Shown here in pieces: positions 1 to 12,094 of a stretch of 64,000 nucleotides of DNA (positions are counted from its first letter, which is position 1; every line of letters begins with the position of its first letter). A model generated the notes under the pieces. It did no database searches, was not told the origin of the DNA, and saw nothing but the letters and a program-made list of their open reading frames with translations. A program made the position numbers and the translations under genes. Origin of the DNA: Calliopsis andreniformis (lineage: Eukaryota > Arthropoda > Insecta > Hymenoptera > Andrenidae); NCBI RefSeq assembly GCF_051401765.1, contig NC_135068.1, positions 310,001-374,000 of the forward strand, given 5' to 3'.

Positions 1-26
1 TTGGTGGGGCAACGAGCTAGAGTGGA

Positions 27-58
27 GCCTAGGTTGCCCGGAACGTAGAAATAACCAT
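27..58 (+). other. Representative copy of the most conserved monomer core
   Basis: This is the first copy of the core that stays most constant across all five monomer classes: GCCTAGGTTGCCCGGAACG and then (T/A)(T/A)GAAATGACC or a close variant. It includes the palindrome CCTAGG. In many D-type copies the palindrome is broken to CCTAGC just before a B monomer. Constancy across otherwise diverged classes makes it a candidate protein-binding box, but nothing in the sequence proves binding. It is not a match to the mammalian CENP-B box. Confidence 0.35.
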
Positions 59-149
59 TAATTTCACGCTGGTTGCAATTACTCGTGTTATACAATGGAA
101 AAAGTGTTGTATTTTTATTGCATTCTATGCTTCTGGCGTTGACTTCTAA

Positions 150-846
150 GGCCCGAGGTATTCGATCTTGTGAAGCATCGCCCTATGGTGAAGCCTAGGT
201 CGCCTGAAACGTAGAAATGACAATTACTTTCACACTGGTTGCAATTATTCCTTCTATAGGATGGAAAAACTGTTGTATTTATATGGTATTTTATGCTTCT
301 CGCGTTGACACCTAAGTCCCTAACTATTCGATTTGGAGGAGCAACGCCCTAGAGTGAAGCCTAGGTTGCCCGCAACGTAGAAATGAACATTACTTTCACG
401 CTAGTTGCAATTATTTCTATTATGCGATGGAAAAACTGCTGTATTTTTATTGTATTTTATGCATCTGGCGTTGACTTCTAAGGCGCGAGCTATTCGATCT
501 TGTGTAGCATCGCCCTAGAGTGAAGCCTAGGTCACCCGAAACGTAGAAATGACCACTACTTTCACACTGGTTGCAATTATTCCTTTTATACGATGGAAAA
601 ACTGGTGTACTTATAATGTATTTTATGCTTCTGGCGTTGACTTCTAATGCCCGAGGTATTCGATCTTGTGAAGCATCGCCCTAGGGTGAAGCCTAGGTCG
701 CCTGAAACGTAGAAATGACAATTACTTTCACACTGGTTGCAATTATTCCTTCTATAGGATGGAAAAACTGTTGTATTTATATGGTATTTTATGCTTCTGG
801 CGTTGACACCTAAGTCCCTAACTATTCGATTTGGAGCAGCAACGCC
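150..846. repeat. 498-bp (three-monomer) repeat within type A domain
   Basis: The stretch at about 150-348, with the rare variants CTTCTATAGG at 251 and TTGACACCTAAGTCCCTAAC, reappears at about 648-846 (CTTCTATAGG at 749). The offset is exactly 498 bp, three monomers. The intervening monomer is different, so this is a short higher-order repeat or a local duplication. Confidence 0.8.
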
Positions 847-3474
847 CTAGAGTGAAGCCTAGGTTGCCCGGAACGTAGATATAACCATTAATTTCACACT
901 GGTTGCAATTAATCCTGTTATACAATGGAAAAAATGTTGCATTTTTATTGCATTTTATGCTTCTGGCGTTGACTTCTGAGGCCCGAGCTCTTCGATTTGG
1001 TGGGGCAACGAGCTAGAGTGGAGCCTAGGTTGCCCGGAACGTAGAAATAACCATTAATTTCACACTGGTTGCAATTATTTCTATTATACGAAAGAAAAAC
1101 TGTTGTATTTTCATTGTATTTTGTACGTCTGGCGTTGACTTCTAAGGCCAGAGCTATTCGATCTGCTTGAGCAACGCCATAGAGCGAAGCCTAGGTTGCC
1201 CGGAACGTAGAAATAACCATTAATTTCACACTGGTTGCAATTACTCCTGTTATACAATGGAAAAACTGTTGTATTTGTATTGTATTTTATGCATCTGGCG
1301 TTTACACCTAAGCCCCTAACTATTCGATGTGGTGAAGCAATGCCCTAGAGTGAAGCCCAGGTTGCACAGAACATAGAAATAGCCTTTAATTTCACACAGG
1401 TTGCAATTACTCCTGTTATACAATGGAAAAACTGTTGTATTTTTATTGCATTTTATGCTTCTGGCGTTGACTTCTAAGGCCCGAACTCTTCGATTTGGTG
1501 GGGCAACGAGCTAGAGTGGAGCCTAGGTTGCCCGGAACGTAGAAATAACCATTAATTTCACACTGGTTGCAATTATTTCTATTAGACGAAAGAAAAACTG
1601 TTGTATTTTCATTGTATTTTGTGCTTCTGGCGTTGACTTCTAAGGCCCGAGTTATTCGATCTGCTGGAGCGACGCCCTAGAGTGAAGCCTAGGTTGCCCG
1701 GAACGTAGAAATAACCATTAATTTCACACTGGTTGCAATTACTCCTGTTATACAATGGAAAAACTGTTGTATTTTTATTGTATTTTATGCTTCTGGCGTT
1801 GACTTCTAAGGCCCGAGGTATTCGATCTTGTGAAGCATCGCCCTAGGGTGAAGCCTAGGTCGCCCGAAACGTAGAAATGTCCATTACTTTCACACTGGTT
1901 GCAATTATTCCTTTTATACGATGGAAAAACTGTTGCATTTATATTGTATTTTATGATTCTGGCGTTGACACCTGAGGCCCTAACTATTCGATGTGGTGAA
2001 GCAACGCTCTAGAGTGAAGCCTTGGTATCCCAGAACGCAGAAATAACCATTAATTTCACAATGGTTGCAATTACTCCGGTTATACAATGGAAAAACTGTT
2101 CTAGTTTTATTGTATTTTATGCTTCTGGTGTTGTCTTCTAAGGCCCGAGCTGTTCGATTTGGAGCAGCAACGCCCTAGAGTGAAACCTAGGTTTCCGGGG
2201 CGTAGAAATACCCATTAATTTCACACTGGTTGCATTTACTCCTGTTATGCGATAGAAAAACTGTTGTATTTTCATTGTATTTTGTGCATCTGGCGTTGAC
2301 TTCTAAGGCCCGAGCTATTCGATCTCGTGAAGCATCGCCCTAGAGTGAAGCCTAGGTCGCCCGGAACGTAGAAAGGAGCATTACTTTCACATTGGTTGCA
2401 ATTATTTCTTTTAGACGATGGAAAAACTGTTGTATTTATATTGTATTTTATGCTTCTGGCGTTGACTTCTAATGCCCGAGATATTCGATTTCTTGGAGCA
2501 ACGAGCTAGAGTGAAGCCTAGGTTGCCCGGAACGTAGAAATGAACATTACTTTCACACTGGTTGCAATTATTTCTATTATACGAAGGAAAAACTGTTGTA
2601 TTTATATTGTATTTTGTGCTTATGGCGTTGTCATCTCAGACCCGAGCTATTCGATTTGGTGCAGCAATGAGCTAGAGTGAAGCCTAGGCTGCCCGGAACG
2701 TAGAAATGAACATTACTTTCACGCTGGTTGCAATTATTTCTATTATACGATGGAAAAACTGTTGTATTTTTATCGTATTTTATGCTTCTGGCGTTGACTT
2801 CTAAGGCCCGAGCTATTCGATTTTGTGTAGCATCACCCTAGAGTGAAGCCTAGGTCGCCCGAAACGTAGAAATGACCATTACTTTCACACTGGTTGGAAT
2901 TATTCCTCTTTTACGATTGAAAATCTGCTGTATATATATTGTATTTAATGTTCCTGACGTTGACTTCTAAGGCCCTAACTCTTCGATCTGGTGGAACAAC
3001 GCCGTAGAGTGAAGGTTAGGTTACCCAGAACGTAGAAATGGCCATCACTTTCACACTGATGGCAATTACTCCTTTTATTCAATTGAAAAACTGTTGAACT
3101 TATATTGTACTTTATGCTTCCGGTGTTGACTTCTAAGGCCCTAACTATTCGATCTGGTGGAGCAACGCCCTGGAGTGAAGCCTAGCTTGCCCGGAACGTA
3201 GAAATGACCATTACTTTGAAACCCGTTTTATCTGCCCATGTCATACGTTCGCAAACCTGTTGTATTTATTTTGTACTATACTCGTGTGGCGATGATTTCT
3301 AAGGCCCAAACTCATCCACCTGGTGAAGAAACGCCATTGGTTGAAACCTAGGTTTCCCGGAACGTTGAAATGACCTTTACGTTCACGCTGGTAGCAATTA
3401 TTCCTCTTATACGATTGAAAATCTGCTGTGTTTATATTGTATTTTATTCTCCTGGCGCTGGCTTCTAAGTCCCT

Positions 3475-5103
3475 AGCTATTCGATCTGGTGGTGCAACGC
3501 ACTAGAGTGAAGCCTAGGTTGCCCGGAACGTAGAAATGACCATTACGTTGACACACGTTGCATCTGTCCCTGTCATACGTTCGCAAACCTGTCGCATTTA
3601 TTTTGCATTTTAATCATGTGGCGATGATTTCTAAGGCCCAAACTCATCCACCTGGTGAAGAAACGCCCTTGGTTGAAACCTAGGTTTCACGGAACGTTGA
3701 AATGACCTTTACATTCACACTGGTAGCAATTATTCCTCTTCTACGATTGAAAATCTGTTGTATTAATATTGTATTTTATGCCTCTGGTGATAACTTCTAT
3801 GGCCCCAACTATTCGGATCTGGTGGAGCAACGCCCTAGAGTGAAGCCTAGCTTGCCCGGAAAGTAGAAATGACCATTACTTTGACATCCATTGCATCTGC
3901 TCCTGTCATCGGTTCGCAAACCTGTTGTATTTATATTGTATTTTAATCGTGTGGCGATGATTTCTAAGGACCAAACTCATCCATCTGGTGGAGCAACGCC
4001 CTTGGTTGAAGCCTATGTTGTCCGGAACGCTGAAATGACCTTTACGTTCACACTGGCAGCAATTATTCCTCTTATACGATAGAAAATCTGCTGCATTTAC
4101 ATTGCATTTTATGCTCCTGGTGCTGACTTCTATGGCCCTAGCTATTCGATCTGGAGGAGCAAGGCCCTAGAGTGAAGCCTAGATTGCCCGGAACGTCGAA
4201 ATGACCATTACTTTCGCACTGGTTGCAATTACTCCTTTTATGCGATGGGAAATCTGTTGTATTTATACTGTATTTTATGCTTCTGGCGTTGAGTTCTAAT
4301 GCCCTAACTATTCGATATGGTGGACCAGCGCACTAGAGTGAAGCCTAGCTTGCCCGAAACGTAGAAATGTCCATTAGTTTGACATCCGTTGCATCTGCTC
4401 CTGTCATACGTTCGAAACCTGTTGTATTTATTTTGTATTTTAATCATGTGGCGATGATTTCTAAGGACCAAACTCGTCCATCTGGTGAAGCAACGCCCTT
4501 GGTTGAAGCCTAGGTTGCCCCGATCGTTGAAATGACCTTTACGTTCACAATGGTAGCAATTATTCCTCTTATTCGATTGAAAATCTGCTGTATTTATATT
4601 GTATTTAATGCTCCTGACGTTGACTTCTAGGGTCCAAACTCTTCGATCTGGTGGAGCAACGCCGTAGAGTGAAGGCTAGGTTGCCCGGAATGTTGAAATG
4701 GCCATTACTACCACAGTGATGGCAATTACTCCTTCGATTCAATTGAAAAACTGCTGAATTTATATTGTATTTTATTCTTCTGGCGTTGACTTCTAATTCC
4801 CTACTACTCGATCTGTTGGTGCAACGCCCTAGAGTGAAACCTAGGCTGCCTGGAACGTAGAAATGACCATTACGTTGACACACGTTGCATCTGCCCCTGT
4901 CATACGTTCGCATACCTGTTGTATTTGTTTTGTATTTTAATCTTGTGGCGATGATTTCTAAGGCCCAGACTCATCCATCTGGTGAAGCAACGCCCTTGGT
5001 TGAACCTAGGTTTCCCGGAACGTTGAAATGACCTTTAGGTTCACGCCGGTAGCAATTATTCCTCTTATACGATTGAAAATCTGCTATGTTTATATTGTAT
5101 TTT
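3475..5103. repeat. Ten-monomer block, copy 1 (partner 7786-9414)
   Basis: This block of about 1.63 kb matches 7786-9414 at an offset of 4311 bp, close to 26 monomers. Shared rare marks include TGTCGCATTT or TGTCGTATTT, a one-base insertion giving ATTCGGATCTGG, the C-to-T style variant CATCGGTTCGCAAACC, TTGCCCCGATCGTTG and a one-base deletion giving CGTTCGAAACC. Only scattered substitutions separate the copies. The flanks differ on both sides. Confidence 0.85.
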
Positions 5104-5119
5104 ATTCTCCTGGCGCTGG

Positions 5120-5740
5120 CTTCTAAGGCCCTAGCTATTCGATCTGGTGGAGCAAGGCCCTAGAGTGAAGCCTAGATTGCCCGGAACCTTGAAATGATCA
5201 TTACTTTGACATCCGTTGCATCTGCTCCTGTCATACGTTCGCAAACCTGTTGTATTTATTTTGCATTCTAATCATGTGGCGATGATTTCTAAGGCCCAAA
5301 CTCATCCACCTGGTGAAGCAACGCCCTTGCTTGAAGCCTATGTTGCCCGGAACGTTGAAATGACCTTTACGTTCACACTGGAATCAATTATTCCTCTCAT
5401 ACGATTGAAAATCTGCTGTGTTTATATTGTATTTTAAGATCCTGGCGTTGACTTCTAAGGCCCTAACTCTTCGGTCTGGAGGAGCAACGCCGTAGAGTGA
5501 AGGCTAGGTTGCCCGGAATGTAGAAATGACCATTACTTTCACACTGATGGCAATTGCTCCTTTTATTCAATTGAAAAACTGTTGAATTTATATTGTATTT
5601 TATGCTGCTGGCGTTGACCTCTAATTCCCTACTATTCGATTTGGTGGTGCAACGCCCTAGAGTGAAGCCTAGGTTGCCCGGAACGTAGAAACGACAATTA
5701 CGTTGACACACGTTGCATCTGCCCCTGTCATACGTTCGCA
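5120..5740. repeat. Block repeated at 7276-7896
   Basis: The match is at 2156 bp (13 monomers). Shared marks are GGAACCTTGAAATGATC, GCATTCTAATCATG, CTTGCTTGAAGCC and CTGGAATCAATTATTCC. It sits next to the ten-monomer block and overlaps its neighbours in a staggered way. Confidence 0.8.
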
Positions 5741-5919
5741 AACCTGTTGTATTTATTTTGTACTATACTCGTGTGGCGATGATTTCTAAGGCCCAAACTC
5801 ATCCACCTGGTGAAGAAACGCCATTGGTTGAAACCTAGGTTTCCCGGAACGTTGAAATGACCTTTACGTTCACGCTGGTAGCAATTATTCCTCTTATACG
5901 ATTGAAAATCTGCTGTGTT

Positions 5920-6690
5920 TATATTGTATTTTAATCCTCTGGCGTTGATTTCTAAGGTCCAAACTGATTCGCCTGGTGAGGCATCACCCTAGAGCGAAGT
6001 CTAGGTAGACCGGAACGTCGAAATGTCCTTTACGTTCACACTGGTATCAATTATTCCTCTCATACGATTGAAAATCTGCTGTATTTGTAGTGTATTCTAT
6101 GCTCAGGGCGTTGACTTCTAAGGCCCTAACTCTTCGGTCTGGTGGAGCAACGCCGTAGAGTGAAGGCTAGGTTGCCCGGAATGTAGAAATGACCATTACT
6201 TTCACACTGATGGCAATTACTCCTTTTATTCAATTGAAAAACTGTTGAATTTATATTGTATGTTATGCTCCTGGCGTTGACTTCTAATTCCCTACTATTC
6301 GATCTGGTGGTGCAACGCCCTAGAGTGAAGCCTAGGTTGCCCGGAACGTAGAAATGACCATTACGTTGACACACGTTGCATCTGCCCCTGTCAAACGTTC
6401 GCAAACCTGTTGTATTTATTTTGTACTATAATCTTGTGGCGATGATTTCTATGGCCCAAACTCATCCACCTGGTGAAGAAACGCCCTTGGTTGAAACCTA
6501 GGTTTCCCGGAACGTTGAAATGACCTTTACGTTCACGCTGGTAGCAATTATTCCTCTTATACGATTGAAAATCTGCTGTATTTATATTGTATTTTAATCC
6601 TCTGGCGTTGATTTCTATGGTCCACACTCATCCACCTGGAGATGCAACGCCCTTGGTTGAAGCATAGGTTGCCCGGAACGTTGAAATGAC
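5920..6690. repeat. Block repeated at 9402-10172
   Basis: The match has an offset of 3482 bp (21 monomers). Shared marks are CCAAACTGATTCGCC, GGTAGACCGGAACG, GTTATGCTCCTGG and TTGAAGCATAGG. The copies part company at 6691 and 10173, where one continues as CTTTACATTC and the other as CATTACTTTC. Confidence 0.82.
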
Positions 6691-7785
6691 CTTTACATTC
6701 ACACTGGTAGCAATTATTCCTCTTCTACGATTGAAAATCTGTTGTATTAATATTGTATTTTATGCCTCTGGCGATAACTTCTAAGGCCCTAACTATTCGA
6801 TCTGGTGGAGCAACGCCCTAGAGTGAAGCCTAGCTTGCCCGGAAATTAGAAATGACAATTACTTTGACAAGCATTGCATCAGCTCCTGTCATACGTTCGC
6901 AAGCCTGTTGTATTTATATTGTATTTTAATCGTGTGGCGATGATTTCTAAGGACCAAACTCATCCATCTGGTGAAGCAACGCCGTATAGTGAAGGCTAGG
7001 TTGCACGGAACGTTGAAATGACCTTTACGTTTACGCTGGTAGCAATTATTCCTCTTATACGATTGAAAATCTGCTGTATTTATATTGTATTTTAATACTC
7101 TGGCGTTGATTTCGAAGGTCCAAACTCATCCACCTGGTGAGGCAACACCCTAGAGCGAAGTCTAGGTTGCCCGGAACGTAGAACTGACCATTACTTTCGC
7201 ACTGGCTGCAATTATTCCTCTTATACGATTGAAAATCTGCTGTATTTATATTGTATTTTATGCTTCTGGCGCTGACCTCTAAGGCCCTAGCTATTCGATC
7301 TGGTGGATCAAGGCCCTAGAGTGAAGCCTAGATTGCCCGGAACCTTGAAATGATCATTACTTTGACATCCGTTGCATCTGCTCCTGTCATACGTTCGCAA
7401 ACCTGTTGTATTTATTTTGCATTCTAATCATGTGGCGATGATTTCTAAGGCCCAAACTCATCCACCTGGTGAAGCAACGCCCTTGCTTGAAGCCTATGTT
7501 GCCCGGAACGTTGAAATGACCTTTACGTTCACACTGGAATCAATTATTCCTCTCATACGATTGAAAATCTGCTGTGTTTATATTGTATTTTATGATCCTG
7601 GCGTTGACTTCTAAGGCCCTAACTCTTCGGTCTGGAGGAGCAACGCCGTAGACTGAAGGCTAGGTTGCCCGGAATGTAGAAATGACCATTACTTTCACAC
7701 TGATGGCAATTACTCCTTTTATTCAATTGAAAAACTGTTGAATTTATATTGTATTTTATGCTGCTGGCGTTGACTTCTAATTCCC

Positions 7786-9414
7786 TACTATTCGATCTGG
7801 TGGTGCAACGCACTAGACTGAAGCCTAGGTTGCCCGGAACGTAGAAATGACCATTACGTTGACACACGTTGCATCTGTCCCTGTCATACGTTCGCAAACC
7901 TGTCGTATTTATTTTGCATTTTAATCATGTGGCGATGATTTCTAAGGCCCAAACTCATCCACCTGGTGAAGAAACGCCCTTGGTTGAAACCTAGGTTTCA
8001 CGGAACGTTGAAGTGACCTTTACATTCACACTGGTAGCAATTATTCCTCTTCTACGATTGAAAATCTGTTGTATTAATATTGTATTTTATGCCTCTGGTG
8101 ATAACTTCTATGGCCCCAACTATTCGGATCTGGTGGAGCAATGCCCTAGAGTGAAGCCTAGCTTGCCCGGAAAGTAGAAATGACCATTACTTTGACATCC
8201 ATTGCATCTGCTCCTGTCATCGGTTCGCAAACCTGTTGTATTTATATTGTATTTTAATCGTGTGGCGATGATTTCTAAGGACCAAACTCATCCATCTGGT
8301 GGAGCAACGCCCTTGGTTGAAGCCTATGTTGTCCGGAACGCTGAAATGACCTTTACGTTCACACTGGCAGCAATTATTCCTCTTATACGATAGAAAATCT
8401 GCTGCATTTACATTGCATTTTATGCTCCTGGTGCTGACTTCTAAGGCCCTAGCTATTCGATCTGGAGGAGCAAGGCCCTAGAGTGAAGCCTAGATTGCCC
8501 GGAACGTCGAAATGACCATTACTTTCGCACTGGTTGCAATTACTCCTTTTATGCGATGGGAAATCTGTTGTATTTATACTGTATTTTATGCTTCTGGCGT
8601 TGAGTTCTAATGCCCTAACTATTGGATATGGTGGACCAGCGCACTAGAGTGAAGCCTAGCTTGCCCGAAACGTAGAAATGTCCATTAGTTTGACATCCGT
8701 TGCATCTGCTCCTGTCATACGTTCGAAACCTGTTGTATTTATTTTGTATTTTAATCATGTGGCGATGATTTCTAAGGCCCAAACTCGTCCATCTGGTGAA
8801 GCAACGCCCTTGGTTGAAGCCTAGGTTGCCCCGATCGTTGAAATGACCTTTACGTTCACAATGGTAGCAATTATTCCTCTTATTCGATTGAAAATCTGCT
8901 GTATTTATATTGTATTTAATGCTCCTGACGTTGACTTCTAGGGTCCAAACTCTTCGATCTGGTGGAGCAACGCCGTAGAGTGAAGGCTAGGTTGCCCGGA
9001 ATGTTGAAATGGCCATTACTATCACACTGATGGCAATTACTCCTTCGATTCAATTGAAAAACTGCTGAATTTATATTGTATTTTATTCTTCTGGCGTTGA
9101 CTTCTAATTCCCTACTACTCGATCTGGTGGTGCAACGCCCTAGAGTGAAACCTAGGCTGCCCGGAACGTAGAAATGACCATTACGTTGACACACGTTGCA
9201 TCTGCCCCTGTCATACGTTCGCATACCTGTTGTATTTGTTTTGTATTTTATTCTTGTGGCGATCATTTCTAAGGCCCAGACTCATCCATCTGGTGAAGCA
9301 ACGCCCTTGGTTGAACCTAGGTTTCCCGGAACGTTGAAATGACCTTTACGTTCACGCCGGTAGCAATTATTCCTCTTATACGATTGAAAATCTGCTGTGT
9401 TTATATTGTATTTT
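7786..9414. repeat. Ten-monomer block, copy 2 (partner 3475-5103)
   Basis: This is the second copy of the 26-monomer-offset block. At its right end the sequence switches to a match with 5920-6690 (offset 3482 bp, 21 monomers), and then at about 10172 to a match with 7187 onward (offset 2984 bp, 18 monomers). These jumps are all in register with the monomer phase, as expected for unequal exchange or conversion rather than random breakage. Confidence 0.83.
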
Positions 9415-10339
9415 AATCCTCTGGCGTTGATTTCTAAGGTCCAAACTGATTCGCCTTGTGAGGCATCACCCTAGAGCGAAGTCTAGGTAGACCGGAACGT
9501 CGAAATGACCTTTACGTTCACACTGGTATCAATTATTCCTCTCATACGATTGAAAATCTGCTGTATTTGTAGTGTATTCTATGCTCAGGGCGTTGACTTC
9601 TAAGGCCCTAACTCTTCGGTCTGGTAGAGCAACGCCGTAGAGTGAAGGCTAGGTTGCCCGGAATGTAGAAATGACCATTACTTTCACACTGATGGCAATT
9701 ACTCCTTTTATTCAATTGAAAAACTGTTGAATTTATATTGTATGTTATGCTCCTGGCGTTGACTTCTAATTCCCTACTATTCGATCTGGTGGTGCAACGC
9801 CCTAGAGTGAAGCCTAGGTTGCCCGGAACGTAGAAATGACCATTACGTTGACACACGTTGCATCTGCCCCTGTCAAACGTTCGCAAACCTGTTGTATTTA
9901 TTTTGTACTATAATCTTGTGGCGATGATTTCTATGGCCCAAACTTATCCACCTGGTGAAGAAGCGCCCTTGGTTGAAACCTAGGTTTCCCGGAACGTTGA
10001 AATGACCTTTACGTTCACGCTGGTAGCAATTATTCCTCTTATACGATTGAAAATCTGCTGTATTTATATTGTATTTTAATCCTCTGGCGTTGATTTCTAT
10101 GGTCCACACTCATCCACCTGGAGATGCAACGCCCTTGGTTGAAGCATAGGTTGCCCGGAACGTTGAAATGACCATTACTTTCGAACAGGCTGCAATTATT
10201 CCTCTTATACGATTGAAAATCTGCTGTATTTATATTGTATTTTATGCTTCTGGCGCTGACCTCTAAGGCCCTAGCTATTCGATCTGGTGGATCAAGGCCC
10301 TAGAGTGAAGCCTAGATTGCCCGGAACCTTGAAATGATC

Positions 10340-11809
10340 ATTACTTTGACATCCGTTGCATCTGCTCCTGTCATACGTTCGCAAACCTGTTGTATTTATT
10401 TTGCATTTTAATCATGTGGCCATGATTTCTAAGGCCCAAATTCATCCACCTGGTGAAGAAACGCCCTTGGTTGAAACCTAGGTTTCACGGATCGTTGAAA
10501 TGACGTTTACATTCACACTGGTAGCAATTATTCCTCTTCTAGGATTGAAAATCTGTTGTATTAATATTGTATTTTATGCATCTGGCGATAACTTCTAAGG
10601 CCCTAACTATTCGATCTGGTGGAGCAACGCCCTAGAGTGAAGCCTAGCTTGCCCGGAAATTAGAAATGACCATTACTTTGACATCCATTGCATCAGCTCC
10701 TGTCATACGTTCGCAAACCTGTTGTCTTTATATTGTATTTTAATCGTGTGGCGATGATTTCTAAGGACCAAACTCATCCATTTGGTGAAGCAACGCCGTA
10801 TAGTGAAGGCTAGGTTTCACGGAACGTTGAAATGACCTTTACATTCACACTGGTAGCAATTATTCCTCTTCTACGATAGAAAATCTGTTGTATTCATATT
10901 GTATTTTATGCCTCTGGCGATAACTTCTAAGGCCCTAACTATTCGATCTGGTGGAGCAACGCCCCAGAGTGAAGCCTAGCTTGCCCGGGACGTAGAAAAG
11001 ACCATTACTTTGACATCCGTTGCATCTGCTCCTGTCATACGTTCGCAAACCCGTTGTATTTATTTTGTATTTTAATCATGTGGCGATGATTTCTAAGGCC
11101 CAAACAAGTCCATCTGGTGAAGCAACGCCCTTGGTTGAAGCCTAGGTTGCCCCGAACGTTGAATTGACCTTTACGTTCACACTGGTAGCTTTTAATCCTC
11201 TTATTCGATTGAAAATCTGCTGTATTTATATTGTATTTAATGCTCCTGGCGTTGACTTCTAAGGCCCTAGCTATTCGATCTGGCTGTAGCAAGGCCCTAG
11301 AGTGAAGCCTATATTGCCCGGAACGTAGAAATGGCCATTACATTGACATCCGTTGCATCTGCTCCTGTCATACGTTCGCAAACCTGTTGTATTTATTTTG
11401 CATTTTAATGAGGTGGCGATGAGTTCTAAGGCCCAAACTCAACCACCTGGTGAAGAAACGCCCTTGGTTGAAACCTAGGTTTCACGGAACGTTGAAATGA
11501 CCTTTACATTCACGCTGGTAGCAATTATTCCTCTTCTACGATTGAAGATCTGTTGTATTAATATTGTATTTTTTGCCTCTGGCGATAACTTCTAAGGCCC
11601 TAACTATTCGATCTGGTGGAGCAACGCCCTAGAGTGAAGCCTAGCTTGCCCGGAAATTAGAAATGACCATTACTTTGTCATCCATTGCATCTGCTCCTGT
11701 CATGCGTTCGCAAACCTGTTGTATTTATATTGTATTTTAATCGTGTGGCGATGATTTCTAAGGACCAAACTCATCCATCTGGTGAAGCAACGCCGTATAG
11801 TGAAGGCTA
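10340..11809. repeat. Six-monomer tandem repeat (two copies, offset 997 bp)
   Basis: 10340-10812 and 11337-11809 match at an offset of 997 bp, about six monomers. Marks shared are TGAAGAAACGCCC with AACCTAGGTTTCACGG, the ATTAATATTGTATTTT variant, TGGCGATAACTTCTAAGG and CCCGGAAATTAGAAATG. The material between the copies is the same satellite in a different class order. Confidence 0.75.
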
Positions 11810-12094
11810 GATTGCACGGAACGTTGAAATGACCTTTACGTTCACGCTGGTAGCAATTATTCCTCTTATACGGTTGAAAATCTGCTGTATTTATATTGTA
11901 TTTTAATCCTCCGGCGTTGATTTCTAAGGTCCAAACTCATCCACCTGGTGAGGCAACACCCTAGAGCAAAGTCTAGGTTGCCCGGAACGTAGAAATGACC
12001 ATTACTTTCGCATTGGCTGCAATTATTCCTTTTATACGATGTGAAATCTGTTGTATTTATATTGCACTTTATGCTTCTGGCGTTGACTTCTAAC

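Larger units (their letters stand above)
1..2895. repeat. Type A monomer domain (about 17 copies)
   Basis: All monomers here are of one class, marked by ATGGAAAAACTGTTG, the T-rich TTGTATTTTTATTG variant and GGCCCGAG before the TATTCGAT block. None carries the B-class CATCTGCTCCTGTCATACG block that dominates the rest of the window. Neighbouring copies differ by several percent to more than ten percent, but a trimer rhythm is visible: the TTGGTGGGGCAACGAGCTAG start recurs at 1, 997 and 1495, that is at six and three monomers. The class changes at about 2.9 kb, where C- and E-like monomers appear. This could be the older flank of the higher-order domain. Confidence 0.85.
2896..10812. repeat. 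Mixed B/C/D/E monomer domain, left mosaic
   Basis: After the type A block the array changes to mixed classes. E-like and C-like monomers come first (about 2.9-3.2 kb), and the first B monomer is at about 3.22 kb. From there B recurs every two or three monomers. The stretch is a mosaic of blocks that reappear at different spacings: 3475-5103 with 7786-9414, 5120-5740 with 7276-7896, 5920-6690 with 9402-10172, and 7187-7475 with 10171-10459. No gene is present; apparent frames on the reverse strand are translations of the satellite. Confidence 0.85.

Noticed and set aside
36..55. CENP-B box in the conserved core
   Set aside because: On the reverse strand the core ends in CGGG at the right spacing, but the TTCG half and the central A do not match (TTTC and T instead). 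Only about two thirds of the core positions agree, so it cannot be called a CENP-B box.
3210..3270. Bacterial-style promoter elements (TTGACA followed by a TGTCAT-like box) in B monomers
   Set aside because: The pair recurs in nearly every B monomer as part of the repeat, is not upstream of any gene, and the setting is eukaryotic satellite DNA.
8916..9266. Cysteine/histidine pattern on the reverse strand (C-x2-C-x4-H) resembling a retroviral-type zinc knuckle, repeated in many frames
   Set aside because: The last cysteine of the CCHC pattern is missing in every version I looked at (a glycine stands there), and the peptide comes from the conserved satellite core read backwards. It is a coincidence multiplied by the repeat.
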